From the NCBI GenBank assembly GCA_963666575.2, contig CAXXYG010000018.1, positions 186,001 to 250,000 on the forward strand: a stretch of DNA of 64,000 bases. Direction: 5' to 3'. How positions within the stretch are numbered: the stretch's first letter is position 1; the number at the start of each line of letters is the position of its first letter. This stretch comes from JABMQB01 sp963666575. GTDB lineage: Bacteria; Bacteroidota; Bacteroidia; Bacteroidales; Prolixibacteraceae. The position numbers and the translations under genes are program-made. Positions 45,738 through 54,782 of this stretch are shown here, in pieces. The notes under the pieces were generated by a model that ran no database searches, was not told the origin of the DNA, and saw only the letters and a program-made list of their open reading frames with translations.

Positions 45738-46844
45738 ATGACTCAGCTTCTATCTTTCATAAAAAAAGAATTTTTCCACATTTTCCGCGATATACGGACA
45801 ATGATTATCCTGTTTGGCATTCCGGTGGCACAGCTACTAATTTTTGGGACCGTCATAAAAAGCGAAATCAAAGATGTAAAGGTAGCTATATACGACCAAT
45901 CGCGCGATGAAACCACACAGCGCATAACCAATAAACTATTGTCGTCGGGTTATTTTGTGCTTGAAGAGTACCTCAATACTACCAATGATATTGAAAAAAT
46001 ATTTAAGAAAGGGAAAGTCAAAGAAATAATCATCTTTGAACCTAATTTTGGATCACGTTTGGTAAAAGAAGGAATAGCCAATATGCAAATTATTGCTGAT
46101 GCTTCCGATCCGAATATAGCACGGCTAGCCACCAACTATACAAAAGCAATAGTAAACGATTTTATCCTCAAAGAGCATCCTGAACTAAAAATGCCACACC
46201 AGATACAAACCGATGTACGCATGTATTATAACGAAAATATGAAAAGCGTATACATGTTTGTTCCGGGAATTATGGCGATGATATTGATGCTCATTTCAGC
46301 CATGATGACCTCCATTTCCATCACCCGGGAGAAAGAGATGGGAACCATGGAAATATTACTGGCATCGCCTTTAAAACCCATTCAAATTATCATAGGCAAG
46401 GTGGCTCCATACTTATTACTATCAATTATTAATGCAATCGTAATAATACTTATTGGCCGATTTGTATTTGGAGTTCCCATCCTCGGAAGCATAGTTTTAT
46501 TATTAGCTGAATCCATTCTTTTTATCCTGATGGCTTTATGCCTGGGAATCCTTATATCTACTGTTGCCAAAAACCAGATGGTAGCCATGTTTATTTCTAT
46601 GATTGCCCTTATGCTACCAACCATCATTTTATCAGGTTTTATATTCCCCATCGATAATATGCCTGTGGTATTGCAAATTTTAAGCCATGCTATGCCACCA
46701 CGTTGGTTCATCGAAATTGTAAGGGCTATAATGCTCAAAGGTGTCGGATTAGCTTATATCTGGCAGGAAACACTTGTTTTGATTGGAATGACGGTGTTGT
46801 TTATTACGGTGAGTGTGAAGAAGTTTAAGATTAGGCTGGAATAG
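45738..46844 (+). CDS. ABC-2 type exporter permease 1 (YhhJ/YbhS-like)
   Basis: A 368-residue inner-membrane protein: one N-terminal helix, a large periplasmic loop (about 45-170), then five helices. 'TSISITREKEMGTMEILLASPLKPIQIIIGKVAPYLLLS' is the coupling segment and 'MALCLGILISTVAKNQMVAMFISMIALMLPTIILSGFIFP' the ABC-2 core. It pairs with permease 2 and the two ATPases. Confidence 0.93.
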   Translation: MTQLLSFIKKEFFHIFRDIRTMIILFGIPVAQLLIFGTVIKSEIKDVKVAIYDQSRDETTQRITNKLLSSGYFVLEEYLNTTNDIEKIFKKGKVKEIIIFEPNFGSRLVKEGIANMQIIADASDPNIARLATNYTKAIVNDFILKEHPELKMPHQIQTDVRMYYNENMKSVYMFVPGIMAMILMLISAMMTSISITREKEMGTMEILLASPLKPIQIIIGKVAPYLLLSIINAIVIILIGRFVFGVPILGSIVLLLAESILFILMALCLGILISTVAKNQMVAMFISMIALMLPTIILSGFIFPIDNMPVVLQILSHAMPPRWFIEIVRAIMLKGVGLAYIWQETLVLIGMTVLFITVSVKKFKIRLE

Positions 46845-46857
46845 CTGCAAGCTGCAA
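46844..46857. repeat. Heptamer repeat 4 (GCTGCAA x2)
   Basis: Two exact tandem units just after the first permease stop. Too short to be telling alone, but it repeats the seven-base period of the other three arrays in this operon. Confidence 0.5.
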
Positions 46858-46896
46858 GGATAAACACTTATCAAATACTAAATATATTAATACAAT

Positions 46897-46963
46897 GAGA
46901 TTCTTCGCTCCACAATATTTCGCTCAGAATGACAGGGATGTTAGTATTCATGCGAGAAATCTC
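46897..46963. repeat. Imperfect inverted repeat (GAGATTCTTCGC type)
   Basis: GAGATTCTTCGC at 46897-46908 is matched by GCGAGAAATCTC at 46952-46963, with 'CGCTCAGAATGACAGGGATG' between. It resembles the small palindromic intergenic elements common in this phylum. It separates the two permease genes. Confidence 0.5.
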
Positions 46964-46995
46964 AACCAATATAATCGAATTTATTAGCTTATTAT

Positions 46996-48114
46996 ATGAA
47001 AACAATTCTCTACATACTACAAAAAGAATTCCTCCAGATATTCCGCAACAAAACCATGTTACCCATGATTTTTATGATTCCATTGCTACAAATGCTGGTA
47101 CTTGTTTTTGCGGCTACATACGAAATGAAAAAAATTGATGTGGCAGTGGTCGATAATGACCTCTCACAAACATCAAGGGAACTGATAAACAAATTTAACG
47201 GCATCCCGTTTTTTAAGGTTAATAGTTCTTCATTTTCAGTAGCCGAAGGTGAAAATAAACTTACCGATAATGAAGCAGATATGGTAATTGTGATACCACC
47301 AAATTTTGAAAGGGACTTAATGCGTGAAAACGAAGGACGTATTCAGTTACTCATGAATGCCATTGATGGGAATTCGGCGCAACTGGCTTATTCATATAGC
47401 TCCGCCATTATTGGGGGTTATAACAAACAATTAATTGCCGAGTGGAAAGGATTACCTGAATTCACCCCACCAACACAAATAAACATTGCCGATACCTACT
47501 GGTACAATACCGACCTTGATTATAAGTGGTACATGGCGCCAGGTATTCTAGCTATTTTAGTAACACTTATAGGCATGTTCCTTTCGGGTATGAACCTGGT
47601 ACGTGAAAAAGAGGTAGGCACCATCGAACAACTGAACGTCACTCCCATAAAAAAATACCAGTTTATTATTGGCAAATTGGTGCCATTCTGGATTATTGCC
47701 CTTTTCGACCTGGCTTTTGGATTATTTATTGCATGGCTGGTGTTCGACCTACCTATTGTGGGAAGTTTACCCCTTTTATTTGGTTTTGCCGGAGTTTACC
47801 TCATAGGTGTTTTGGGATTAGGCCTGCTTATTTCAACCTTATCAAATACGCAGCAACAAGTTATGTTTGTGAGCTTTTTCTTTTTAATGATTTTTATACT
47901 GATGGGAGGGATTTTTACACCTGTTGAAAGTATGCCTGATTGGGCCCAACAAGCCGACCGGCTTAATCCAATCTACTATTTTATGAAAATTATGCGTATG
48001 GTCATCCTCAAGGGATCAGGATTTTTCGACCTCATTGAAGAATTTATTTCGCTCGTAATCCTCGGAATTACTTTTTTAAGCCTGGCAATTTGGAGGTACC
48101 GAAAAACAGCTTAA
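46996..48114 (+). CDS. ABC-2 type exporter permease 2 (YbhR-like)
   Basis: A 372-residue inner-membrane protein with the same layout as permease 1: N-terminal helix, periplasmic loop, five helices, 'SGMNLVREKEVGTIEQLNVTPIKKYQFIIGKLVPFW' and 'GVLGLGLLISTLSNTQQQVMFVSFFFLMIFILMGGIFTP'. The ORF begins with ATG at 46996 ('MKTILYILQKEFLQIFRNKTMLP'). It completes a TolC-HlyD-ATPase-permease exporter of the drug or bile-salt type; the substrate is not predicted. Confidence 0.93.
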   Translation: MKTILYILQKEFLQIFRNKTMLPMIFMIPLLQMLVLVFAATYEMKKIDVAVVDNDLSQTSRELINKFNGIPFFKVNSSSFSVAEGENKLTDNEADMVIVIPPNFERDLMRENEGRIQLLMNAIDGNSAQLAYSYSSAIIGGYNKQLIAEWKGLPEFTPPTQINIADTYWYNTDLDYKWYMAPGILAILVTLIGMFLSGMNLVREKEVGTIEQLNVTPIKKYQFIIGKLVPFWIIALFDLAFGLFIAWLVFDLPIVGSLPLLFGFAGVYLIGVLGLGLLISTLSNTQQQVMFVSFFFLMIFILMGGIFTPVESMPDWAQQADRLNPIYYFMKIMRMVILKGSGFFDLIEEFISLVILGITFLSLAIWRYRKTA

Positions 48115-48173
48115 ATGTAATTGGCAGTCGCAGTTTACAATCATCACATACGCAATAAACAAAATCTACTACC

Positions 48174-48812
48174 TTGAAAAACAGAGAATTTAAAGAAAAA
48201 AAGTTTTGGGATACATTTGCCAACAACTACGATTCATTCATAAAAAAAACGCTCGACAAAACCTACACTTCTTTTTTAAACAAATTAGATCTGGAATTTA
48301 AAAAAAATCACCGTGTTCTTGAAATCGGAACAGGAACAGGAATTATCCCTTTTTCCATTTCGTCGAAAGTAACCTCGGTTGTTGCCACCGATATTTCGCC
48401 TGAAATGATTCGGGTTGCTCAACATAAACAAAAAAAGTTGGCCATCACAAACATCGATTTTAAAGTACAGGATTGTTACGACCTCAATCTTCCAGAAAAA
48501 TCGTTTGACATAGTAATCGCGTCAAACATCTTGCATCTACTCTATGAACCTGAAAAACCAATCAGTCAGGTAAAAAAAGTTTTAAAAGAAAACGGGCTAT
48601 TTATTACCCCTACTTTTTGTGTGGGCGAAAATTCAAAAAGTAAAATTATCGCTACCATTGCTGGGTTGTTGAGCGGTTTTAAAATTATCAATAAATGGAG
48701 TGTTAAAGATTTTGAAACTCTTTTAACAGAAAACGGGCTAACCATTCAAAAAATAGAAAAAATTAAAGGACGTTTTACAATGGCTTATGTTGTAGCAACC
48801 ACAAAACAATAG
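48174..48812 (+). CDS. Class I SAM-dependent methyltransferase
   Basis: A 212-residue methyltransferase with motif I VLEIGTGTGIIP, motif II 'VVATDISPEMI', and 'DIVIASNILHLLYEP' around motif IV. The start is TTG at 48174 and no better in-frame ATG is close. It lies 59 bases after the last permease on the same strand and may be the last gene of the exporter operon, perhaps modifying the exported compound; this is inferred. Confidence 0.88.
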   Translation: MKNREFKEKKFWDTFANNYDSFIKKTLDKTYTSFLNKLDLEFKKNHRVLEIGTGTGIIPFSISSKVTSVVATDISPEMIRVAQHKQKKLAITNIDFKVQDCYDLNLPEKSFDIVIASNILHLLYEPEKPISQVKKVLKENGLFITPTFCVGENSKSKIIATIAGLLSGFKIINKWSVKDFETLLTENGLTIQKIEKIKGRFTMAYVVATTKQ

Positions 48813-48841
48813 TTTTAGTTAAAATCGCATGTACGTTATAT

Positions 48842-49681
48842 TTAACTCATAACCGCTACAAATTCCAACAATTTTAAACCGTAAGTTTTATTACCTATAA
48901 TTTTAATTTTATCCTTGTACTTTATTTTGTCCCTGTCGGTATTGGTGAATAAAAGCCAGGCAATATTTTCGGGAATTACTACATGTGTGGTTATAATATT
49001 TGAATTAATAATATCCAACAATTCCCATTTGGTAGGTTGTTTTATTAAATACCACTTTTTATTTAATTCTCCTGAAATTAAAATCTCAATAGTATCACCT
49101 TCATTTGAGTATGGAATGTCCTGATACAAAAACGGGAGCCCACGCATAAATGTATCATAAAGTGGTTTGGTATATTGTTTCTCCATTAAAATTGGCTTGT
49201 TTAATGCCAATCGGATTTGCATTTGATGGTGCCACTTTTCGGTGTATTCGCGGGCAATATCAAACCAATTTTCCGATTCGGATTCACCGGCCCAGGCAAC
49301 TGCAAAAAATGCCTTGTCAGTTGGATTTAAGGTTTTCAAAAAATGAATTAAGCTGTTTTCCGAATATTCCAGAAAATCAATTAACATAACCGGGCTCAAC
49401 CTCCTTGAAGCAGATATCCATTGGGTATTTAAAGTTTGAATAAAATTAACCAGTTCGTCATTTGAGTTTATATCCTGGGAATTGGTTTCATCCACAAAAT
49501 TATCGCGTTGCATTGCCAACCTTCTTAATGAACCATCAATTAAATGTGATACTAAATCCTTAACAGTCCTGTTTTTAATGGGTGATGGTTTTAACCAATC
49601 AGAGGAATCCAGACTTTTTAAAAGGGTTATCAGCTCATCCGTTAATTCTGGAAATAAATGCAATGTTTTAATAGGTTTCAT
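48842..49681 (-). CDS. DinB/MDMPI-like (maleylpyruvate-isomerase N-terminal) protein
   Basis: A 279-residue protein. 'MKPIKTLHLFPELTDELITLLKSLDSSDWLKPSPIKNRTVKDLVSHLIDGSLRRLAMQRD' is typical of the MDMPI/DinB-like helical bundle, with H in 'LVSHLIDG' and 'EYTEKWHHQMQIR' as metal ligands. The ATG at 49681 is chosen over 49789 because a promoter-like pair lies between the two. Members use thiol cofactors or modify small molecules; no substrate is predicted. Convergent with the exporter operon. Confidence 0.75.
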   Translation of the reverse strand: MKPIKTLHLFPELTDELITLLKSLDSSDWLKPSPIKNRTVKDLVSHLIDGSLRRLAMQRDNFVDETNSQDINSNDELVNFIQTLNTQWISASRRLSPVMLIDFLEYSENSLIHFLKTLNPTDKAFFAVAWAGESESENWFDIAREYTEKWHHQMQIRLALNKPILMEKQYTKPLYDTFMRGLPFLYQDIPYSNEGDTIEILISGELNKKWYLIKQPTKWELLDIINSNIITTHVVIPENIAWLLFTNTDRDKIKYKDKIKIIGNKTYGLKLLEFVAVMS

Positions 49682-49746
49682 GGTCTTAAAAATATTTGTT
49701 AAGAGTCTATACCTTCGATAGCTTAGATCGAGACAATGATCATTTA

Positions 49747-49778
49747 CAAATCTAAAGACTTCAAACAGCTTATACAAT
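49747..49778 (-). promoter_or_regulatory. Promoter for the DinB/MDMPI-like gene
   Basis: On the minus strand, ATTG (49775-49778), a 20-bp spacer and TAGATTTG (49747-49754), close to the TTTG/TAnnTTTG consensus with one mismatch. It lies inside the longest possible reading of the gene, which supports the shorter start at 49681. Confidence 0.5.
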
Positions 49779-49908
49779 TCGTTGTACAAAATTAAGTCGT
49801 AAAATTGTATTTATACTATTTTAAACTTGTATGAACATCAAATGGAAAAAACAAGTAGGATAACCCGATTTTAAATCAAAAACCAAACTATTATTCACCT
49901 TTACAAAC

Positions 49909-49986
49909 ATGGTTTTTATCGTAAATAGTAAAATTTTTATAGTATTCTTTTTAGTTTTGATTTCCTTAATAAAAACCAACGCATGA
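49909..49986 (+). CDS. Small hydrophobic ORF, possible leader peptide
   Basis: A 25-residue reading (MVFIVNSKIFIVFFLVLISL then IKTNA) whose stop overlaps the next start as ATGA. It is signal-peptide-like. The overlap suggests translational coupling to the beta-barrel-like protein downstream; chance is not excluded. Confidence 0.3.
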   Translation: MVFIVNSKIFIVFFLVLISLIKTNA

Positions 49987-50735
49987 AACCTAAAACCAAT
50001 CTTAAATTAATTGTTATTTCTTTTATTTTGTTCTATTTATCATCAAACATAAATGGCCAAACATCTGTGGCGCTTAAGTCCCAGTGGCTTGACCCAACCA
50101 ATCTTTTTACTGAAAAAAAACCAACGGCAGAATTTAATACTATATTTCCTATAGGAGGATTATGGAACTTAAATTTCTATTATGCACACGATGTTGAGAA
50201 TTTAACACCCATATATTTAATAGGGGGTATAAATAATATACAAGAGTCATCAAAAACCGATAGTTTAAGTTTTACAACTGGTAGCACAAGAATTTTTCCC
50301 AAATTTTCAAGGAATGTTTTTTTAAGTTACCAGTATAGCGAAACAATTAATCAACTTTCGTGGATTCAACCTATTGTTACATGGGATTGGAATTTCATTA
50401 AAAACAGTCAAAAATCAATCCATACTCTTACTGCCGAGATTTCAGGATGGTTATCGGTTCAACGGGGAAATAATTATCAGGATGGTGGTTATATTAATGG
50501 AAAATACAATTTCGCAAAACACTTTGAAAAATGGATCTTAAATACAAACCTTTCGACCATTGCCGTAAAGATTTTTGAACCCGAAAGAGAGATTTTTGTG
50601 TTGGGACAGGTTCTTAGCCTGGCAGGCACATTTATTCCTTTTAACACTACACTCGAAGTTGTATTAAACAAACCATTAATTACCGAAGAAGGTAATGAAT
50701 TGGGTTTTACTATTGGATTAATAAAAGAATTTTAA
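49983..50735 (+). CDS. Outer-membrane beta-barrel-like protein of unknown function
   Basis: A 250-residue protein with a signal peptide (MKPKTNLKLIVISFILFYLSSNINGQ). The mature part alternates hydrophobic and polar residues with many aromatics ('GGLWNLNFYYAHDVE', 'NVFLSYQYSETINQLSWIQPIVTWDW', 'KWILNTNLSTIAVKIF') and ends in F ('LGFTIGLIKEF'), the usual end of an outer-membrane barrel. No family is recognised. It stands alone. Confidence 0.6.
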   Translation: MKPKTNLKLIVISFILFYLSSNINGQTSVALKSQWLDPTNLFTEKKPTAEFNTIFPIGGLWNLNFYYAHDVENLTPIYLIGGINNIQESSKTDSLSFTTGSTRIFPKFSRNVFLSYQYSETINQLSWIQPIVTWDWNFIKNSQKSIHTLTAEISGWLSVQRGNNYQDGGYINGKYNFAKHFEKWILNTNLSTIAVKIFEPEREIFVLGQVLSLAGTFIPFNTTLEVVLNKPLITEEGNELGFTIGLIKEF

Positions 50736-51074
50736 ATGTTTTTTATCTAATTTGTGAAAATTGATAGTTGATTGAATTTTACATATATGGGTACCAATTA
50801 TCATTACACACTCTATATACCTTTTTTCTGATTTTTTTTACTTAAAAAGTTGTAATTTAATATAACAAAGCCTGCACCTCAAGTCGTAAACCATTGTTTT
50901 TCTGCGGACTATGTTTAGTAAACAACTTTTACAATGTTACTGTGTTGTTGCTTAAAAGAAATAATTAAAAACAAATAATCTAAGTATGGCAAAATTCATC
51001 AAACATGTAGTTGGTTTTATGTATGTTATCCTTAAGCCTGAAAATTACAAATAAAAATAAAAAATTGTTACAAA
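50736..51074. other. 339-bp intergenic region with a small ORF
   Basis: AT-rich. It contains a 22-codon reading at 50986-51054 and no recognised promoter pair, RNA gene or hairpin. Confidence 0.5.
50986..51054 (+). CDS. Small ORF, 22 residues, amphipathic
   Basis: The reading MAKFIKHVVGFMYVILKPEN continues for two residues and stops 20 bases before the next gene. The basic-hydrophobic pattern would suit a small membrane peptide. Too short to be sure. Confidence 0.28.
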   Translation: MAKFIKHVVGFMYVILKPENYK

Positions 51075-51608
51075 ATGAAAAAATATCTGATTAAACTTAC
51101 ATACCTACTGCTGGCTGCAGCTTTATTTTCATGCACAAATTACAGGGTCGGACATAGGACAGCCCCAAAAAGTATTATAAAGTCATTTATTATTGAAACC
51201 GGAATAAATGCCATTTCTGCTACCGATACAGCTTTACTAAATGCAGTTAAAAGCTGGCAGGGCAAAGGTGACTACCCCAGCATTGACAATTGGACTACCG
51301 TTAAAATACCCGACAATTTTGATTTATATGGGGGGCTACCCGGCCAGTCAGAGTATTATTCAATTGACCAAACAGTTGTTGCCGCTGACACCATAAAGGC
51401 TCCCTACTGGAAAAGTTTGCAAGTAAAAGCTCACCCCCAGTTTGGGTACCGCACGATGGTAGGAGTATTTGATATTAAAGATTCAATAATAGTTGCCATA
51501 GCTAAAACGTTGGCAAATCCACAATATGGCGATGGCGGGGCCTGGCAAATATATGTTGAGGATTATAATGATGCTTTAATGGTAATCGATACGATCTACC
51601 TGAAATAA
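51075..51608 (+). CDS. Small lipoprotein of unknown function
   Basis: A 177-residue lipoprotein (FSC, C20) with mature-part blocks 'DNWTTVKIPDNFDLYGGLPGQSEYYSIDQTVV' and 'QFGYRTMVGVFDIKDSIIVAIAKTLANPQYGDGGAWQIYVEDY'. The second block looks like a compact alpha/beta domain, but I know no family for it. Probably anchored to the outer or inner membrane. It precedes the amidase cluster by 1 kb on the same strand. Confidence 0.6.
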   Translation: MKKYLIKLTYLLLAAALFSCTNYRVGHRTAPKSIIKSFIIETGINAISATDTALLNAVKSWQGKGDYPSIDNWTTVKIPDNFDLYGGLPGQSEYYSIDQTVVAADTIKAPYWKSLQVKAHPQFGYRTMVGVFDIKDSIIVAIAKTLANPQYGDGGAWQIYVEDYNDALMVIDTIYLK

Positions 51609-51752
51609 TAACCAATCAAAAATATATTCTTTATTTGATTCTAAGCCCAGCAGCAGCCAAAACCAATATAATTTTGACTACTGCTAAATACTTTTATAAG
51701 TCTGTTTACATATATGGATTTTAACTCCAAACAAACTTGATGTGCTCTATAT

Positions 51753-51959
51753 CTACCATCGAGGATTGGGTATTCCAGTAGCATCGCCCCATGCCCGTAT
51801 TAAATTGCCAGACTCCCACTTATTGCTGGAATCTGGTTTTCCTATGTTCACCGATAGTTGGCCATTCCGGATGTTGTAATTGCCATTTGTTAACTGCACC
51901 AATGTTCCACCTTGCGATACTACGTATTCTTCAAGGTCTTTTTTCTTCACTTTTGACAT
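51753..51959 (-). CDS. Small protein of unknown function (68 aa)
   Basis: MSKVKKKDLEEYVVSQGGTL begins a 68-residue protein with 'NYNIRNGQLSVNIGKPDSSNKWESGNLIRAWGDATGIPNPRW'. It has no signal peptide. The composition is protein-like and it is not a shadow of any gene on the other strand. No family is recognised; it may be a small nucleic-acid-binding or toxin-antitoxin type protein, but no partner gene is visible. Confidence 0.5.
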   Translation of the reverse strand: MSKVKKKDLEEYVVSQGGTLVQLTNGNYNIRNGQLSVNIGKPDSSNKWESGNLIRAWGDATGIPNPRW

Positions 51960-52576
51960 AACTACTACTTTTAAATGACAGCCACTTTGGATAAAAAGGC
52001 GGGACTTACTTCGTGGCTAATAAAGTTAATACCCGGTATATTTTTAATCTGTTAATATTGTTCTCAATAAAAAAAATGAAATAGTATATATATTATACAA
52101 CTTTACTTAACTTCATTCATACAACACCAAATGATAAAAAGATGTTCAGTTTATAGTTATTTATAATAGCTGTAGGAAAGTATTACACTTTAATGGTTCT
52201 TTAATTCGCAAGGCACCCTTTGAAATTCTTTTAAGTAAAACAATATCTCGTCGTAGGTGAAAAAAAATTCGAAAGTTTTACATCAAAAATTCATAATAAT
52301 TTATCAAATCTATTTCCTGCTAAATTTGAGATAAAAAATATTTCTCAGAAGCAAAAAAAAGCTAACTAAGTCAAACTGATTGACAAAAAAATAGCTTCTT
52401 CCGAAAATTGCACTAAAACATAAACATGTAATACACGATTGTTTAGCATAAAACAAATGTTCAACCACTTAAACAATTCCCTCAATTAATATGTTAGTAT
52501 TTCCGACAGGCATAGAAGTTTATATATGAATTCGTTGTGCTTTATTCAATTAAACCAAACAATAAAAAATTAAACT
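51960..52576. other. 617-bp intergenic region upstream of the amidase
   Basis: The longest spacer in the window; strongly AT-rich. No ORF of note, RNA gene or repeat was recognised, and no clear TTTG/TAnnTTTG pair. It must carry the amidase promoter and that of the leftward 68-residue gene. Confidence 0.5.
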
Positions 52577-53350
52577 ATGAATGCAAATGCTATTCCTCAG
52601 TACGAAGCAACATTTAAAAACAATGGCGTTGATTCACATGGCAGAAAACATGTTCTTAAACCTTCATCCATAGCAATTCCCGGAGAAAACGACACATTAA
52701 ATTACACGCTGTGCACACCCGAAAATAATGACCAATCCTTTTTTTATCCTGAACAGGCTGAAAAAGAAAAAATTGTCCTCCATTTTACTGCAGGATACTT
52801 AAAAGGTGATATTGGCACTTTAACAACTGAAAACAATCATGTTTCGGTACCATTTGTCATTGCCCGCGATGGTGAAATTTACAATCTATGGTCTTCACGA
52901 AATTGGTCATACCATTTGGGGAGAGGAGCAATTGGAGGAAACACAATTATGAGTAAAAACAGCATTGCCATTGAAATTTCAAATATTGGATACCTCCGAA
53001 AAATCAATAATAACCTAGTTACTGCCTATAGCGACAATGATGTTTACTGTACTTTGGCTGAAGAGGAATACTATACATATCTTGACAATGGTGGATTTAG
53101 AGGGCAAGAGTATTATGCCTCTTTTACAAATGAACAGTACGAAAGCATCATATCGCTTCTTCGTTACCTCACTGCCACCTATTCCATTCCCAGAGCATTT
53201 TTACCCGAAGAAAAACGGTATGGTATATTATCAGCAGCCGAAGCCAAATCGTTTAAGGGAATACTATCGCATGTCAATTTTCGCACATCGGGAAAATGGG
53301 ACCTGGGGCCTGCATTCGATTGGGAAAGGCTAATAAATGGATTGGCGTAA
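52577..53350 (+). CDS. N-acetylmuramoyl-L-alanine amidase (Amidase_2), no signal peptide
   Basis: A 257-residue zinc amidase. The ligand set is complete: H69 in 'VLHFTAG', H232 in 'SHVNF' and D242, with K240 two residues before D as in AmpD and E133 in 'AIEISN'. It should cleave the bond between muramic acid and the peptide stem. There is no signal peptide, so it acts in the cytoplasm on imported muropeptides, or is released by lysis or by an unknown route. It precedes the DUF2589 cluster on the same strand by 516 bases, with an inverted repeat between. Confidence 0.9.
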   Translation: MNANAIPQYEATFKNNGVDSHGRKHVLKPSSIAIPGENDTLNYTLCTPENNDQSFFYPEQAEKEKIVLHFTAGYLKGDIGTLTTENNHVSVPFVIARDGEIYNLWSSRNWSYHLGRGAIGGNTIMSKNSIAIEISNIGYLRKINNNLVTAYSDNDVYCTLAEEEYYTYLDNGGFRGQEYYASFTNEQYESIISLLRYLTATYSIPRAFLPEEKRYGILSAAEAKSFKGILSHVNFRTSGKWDLGPAFDWERLINGLA

Positions 53351-53866
53351 ACTCATACTGGAAATAAGCACTATTTTTCCTTAAACACACATTTATAATA
53401 TGACTGCTTGATAAATATTTTATGATTAAATGTTATATTTTTATGTATTTGGTTATATGATGCTCATCTGATTGTATCAATTTATATGTTTTTATAGAAA
53501 AGATACCCATTTGTTATGATAACTTAAGCATATTACATCTATTTGTAAAATATGTATCTACACAAATTCAAAATCCGTTTGTACAGTGCTTTTCAAATGA
53601 TTTCAAAATCGGAATAAAAAAATACAGAAAAAGACATTAGTATCTTTTTCTGTATAAATAACGCTTGAAACATTTTTTCATTTGCATTCATCTAACACGT
53701 ACCTTATCTTTATATAGACTAAATTAATCTAATTCTTTGAAATCAATGTTATATAATTTTCTTATATAAACTGGCTCACCACAGTATTATTTGCTTATAG
53801 GACATTATATCAATCAGGCTTAATCTCAATCTATATAAAATCAGTATTAATTCTAAACTAAAAAAA
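53351..53866. other. 516-bp intergenic region between amidase and DUF2589 cluster
   Basis: AT-rich spacer that holds the inverted repeat at 53622-53655 and presumably the promoter of the DUF2589 cluster. No ORF or RNA gene was recognised. Confidence 0.5.
53622..53655. repeat. 13-bp inverted repeat
   Basis: Perfect arms (ATACAGAAAAAGA at 53622-53634, complement at 53643-53655) around an 8-base loop. It may terminate amidase transcription, but there is no T run after it on the plus strand, so the function is unsettled. Confidence 0.6.
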
Positions 53867-54673
53867 ATGGAATCAGGATTATTATCAATGGCCCAACAGT
53901 TTTCAGGGCTACCTATGGAGTCCTTAATCGGAGGTCCCTTAAATGCAGCAGCCAAAGCGAATGCTTCGATGGCTGTAACACAAACAAAATTCATGCTAGA
54001 CACATGTTTTAATTTAGTACATGTACCCGACACACCTGCGGTGGTTGGTACACTCGGAACACCGGCAGTTGGTTCAACACCTGCAGTTCCTGCCATAATA
54101 GCTACACCGGCTATTCCTGAGCATGATGAATACACACCGATCATGATTGTGATGTCACTCACTCGTTCAGTTATTACTCCGGGCCGGCCGGCTGTTGCAG
54201 CAGTTACCGCAGTAACTGCCGACCCAACTACTGTTCCACCAACAGTGGGAGTTACTGCAGTAGATGCGGTTGATGCACAACCAGCTATCATTCAGGAAAT
54301 GAAAACACAGTTTAATCTGCCAATGTTAACAGTTATACCTCTTAACTCACTGGCCGTGGAAACTGTGGATATTACTTTTGAAATGGAAGTAAAATCGAGT
54401 TTTTCGGAAGAACAAACAGATACTTCAGAAAAGCAGATGAAAGCAGAAACCAGTTTTGAAGCCAAGGCAGGATGGGGGCCATTTTCTGTTACTGTTAAAG
54501 GTAGTGCCAGTTACGATCAGAAAGATTCATCGACACATAAAACGCATTACCAAAAAAGTAATTCAGCTAAGTACACAGTTAATGTGCATGCCGGGCAATT
54601 ACCCGTTCCTAAGGGAGTAAATACAATAATTGAAGCATTTACTCAATCAATACAACCTATCACATTAAATTAA
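53867..54673 (+). CDS. DUF2589-type protein A (with Pro/Ala-rich insert)
   Basis: A 268-residue cytoplasmic protein of the DUF2589 type. The modules are: N-terminal amphipathic segment 'ESLIGGPLNAAAKANASMAV' and 'QTKFMLDTCF' (18-48); two Pro/Ala/Val/Thr-rich stretches (54-84 and 104-141); core 'LPMLTVIPLNSLAVETVDIT' (151-170) leading to 'FEMEV'; a Ser/Lys-rich part; and the C-terminal motif 'YTVNVHAGQLPVPKGVNTII' (236-255) ending 'SIQPI'. No signal peptide. It heads a run of five genes on the same strand. DUF2589 has no known function. Confidence 0.78.
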   Translation: MESGLLSMAQQFSGLPMESLIGGPLNAAAKANASMAVTQTKFMLDTCFNLVHVPDTPAVVGTLGTPAVGSTPAVPAIIATPAIPEHDEYTPIMIVMSLTRSVITPGRPAVAAVTAVTADPTTVPPTVGVTAVDAVDAQPAIIQEMKTQFNLPMLTVIPLNSLAVETVDITFEMEVKSSFSEEQTDTSEKQMKAETSFEAKAGWGPFSVTVKGSASYDQKDSSTHKTHYQKSNSAKYTVNVHAGQLPVPKGVNTIIEAFTQSIQPITLN

Positions 54674-54782
54674 TAGTAATTGATTCACATATAGTTTGTA
54701 TTAACGACAAATAGTTTTTCACCAAAAAGTTAGCATTTTATATGCTGGCTTTTTGATATATAAAATCAGATAGTTTAGTAAC

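Noticed and set aside
40246..48812. Mobile element carrying the exporter
   Set aside because: No integrase, transposase, tRNA or flanking direct repeat was found around the operon.
49682..49789. Longer start for the DinB/MDMPI-like gene
   Set aside because: A promoter-like pair lies inside this stretch, and the shorter start matches the usual family beginning.
53622..53655. Intrinsic terminator for the amidase
   Set aside because: Perfect stem but no T run downstream on the plus strand and it is 270 bases after the stop; listed only as an inverted repeat.
53776..54291. Minus-strand reading of 171 residues, very rich in Ala, Val, Thr and Gly
   Set aside because: It is the reverse of the Pro/Ala-rich part of DUF2589 protein A; the plus-strand reading has paralogues and the minus one has none.
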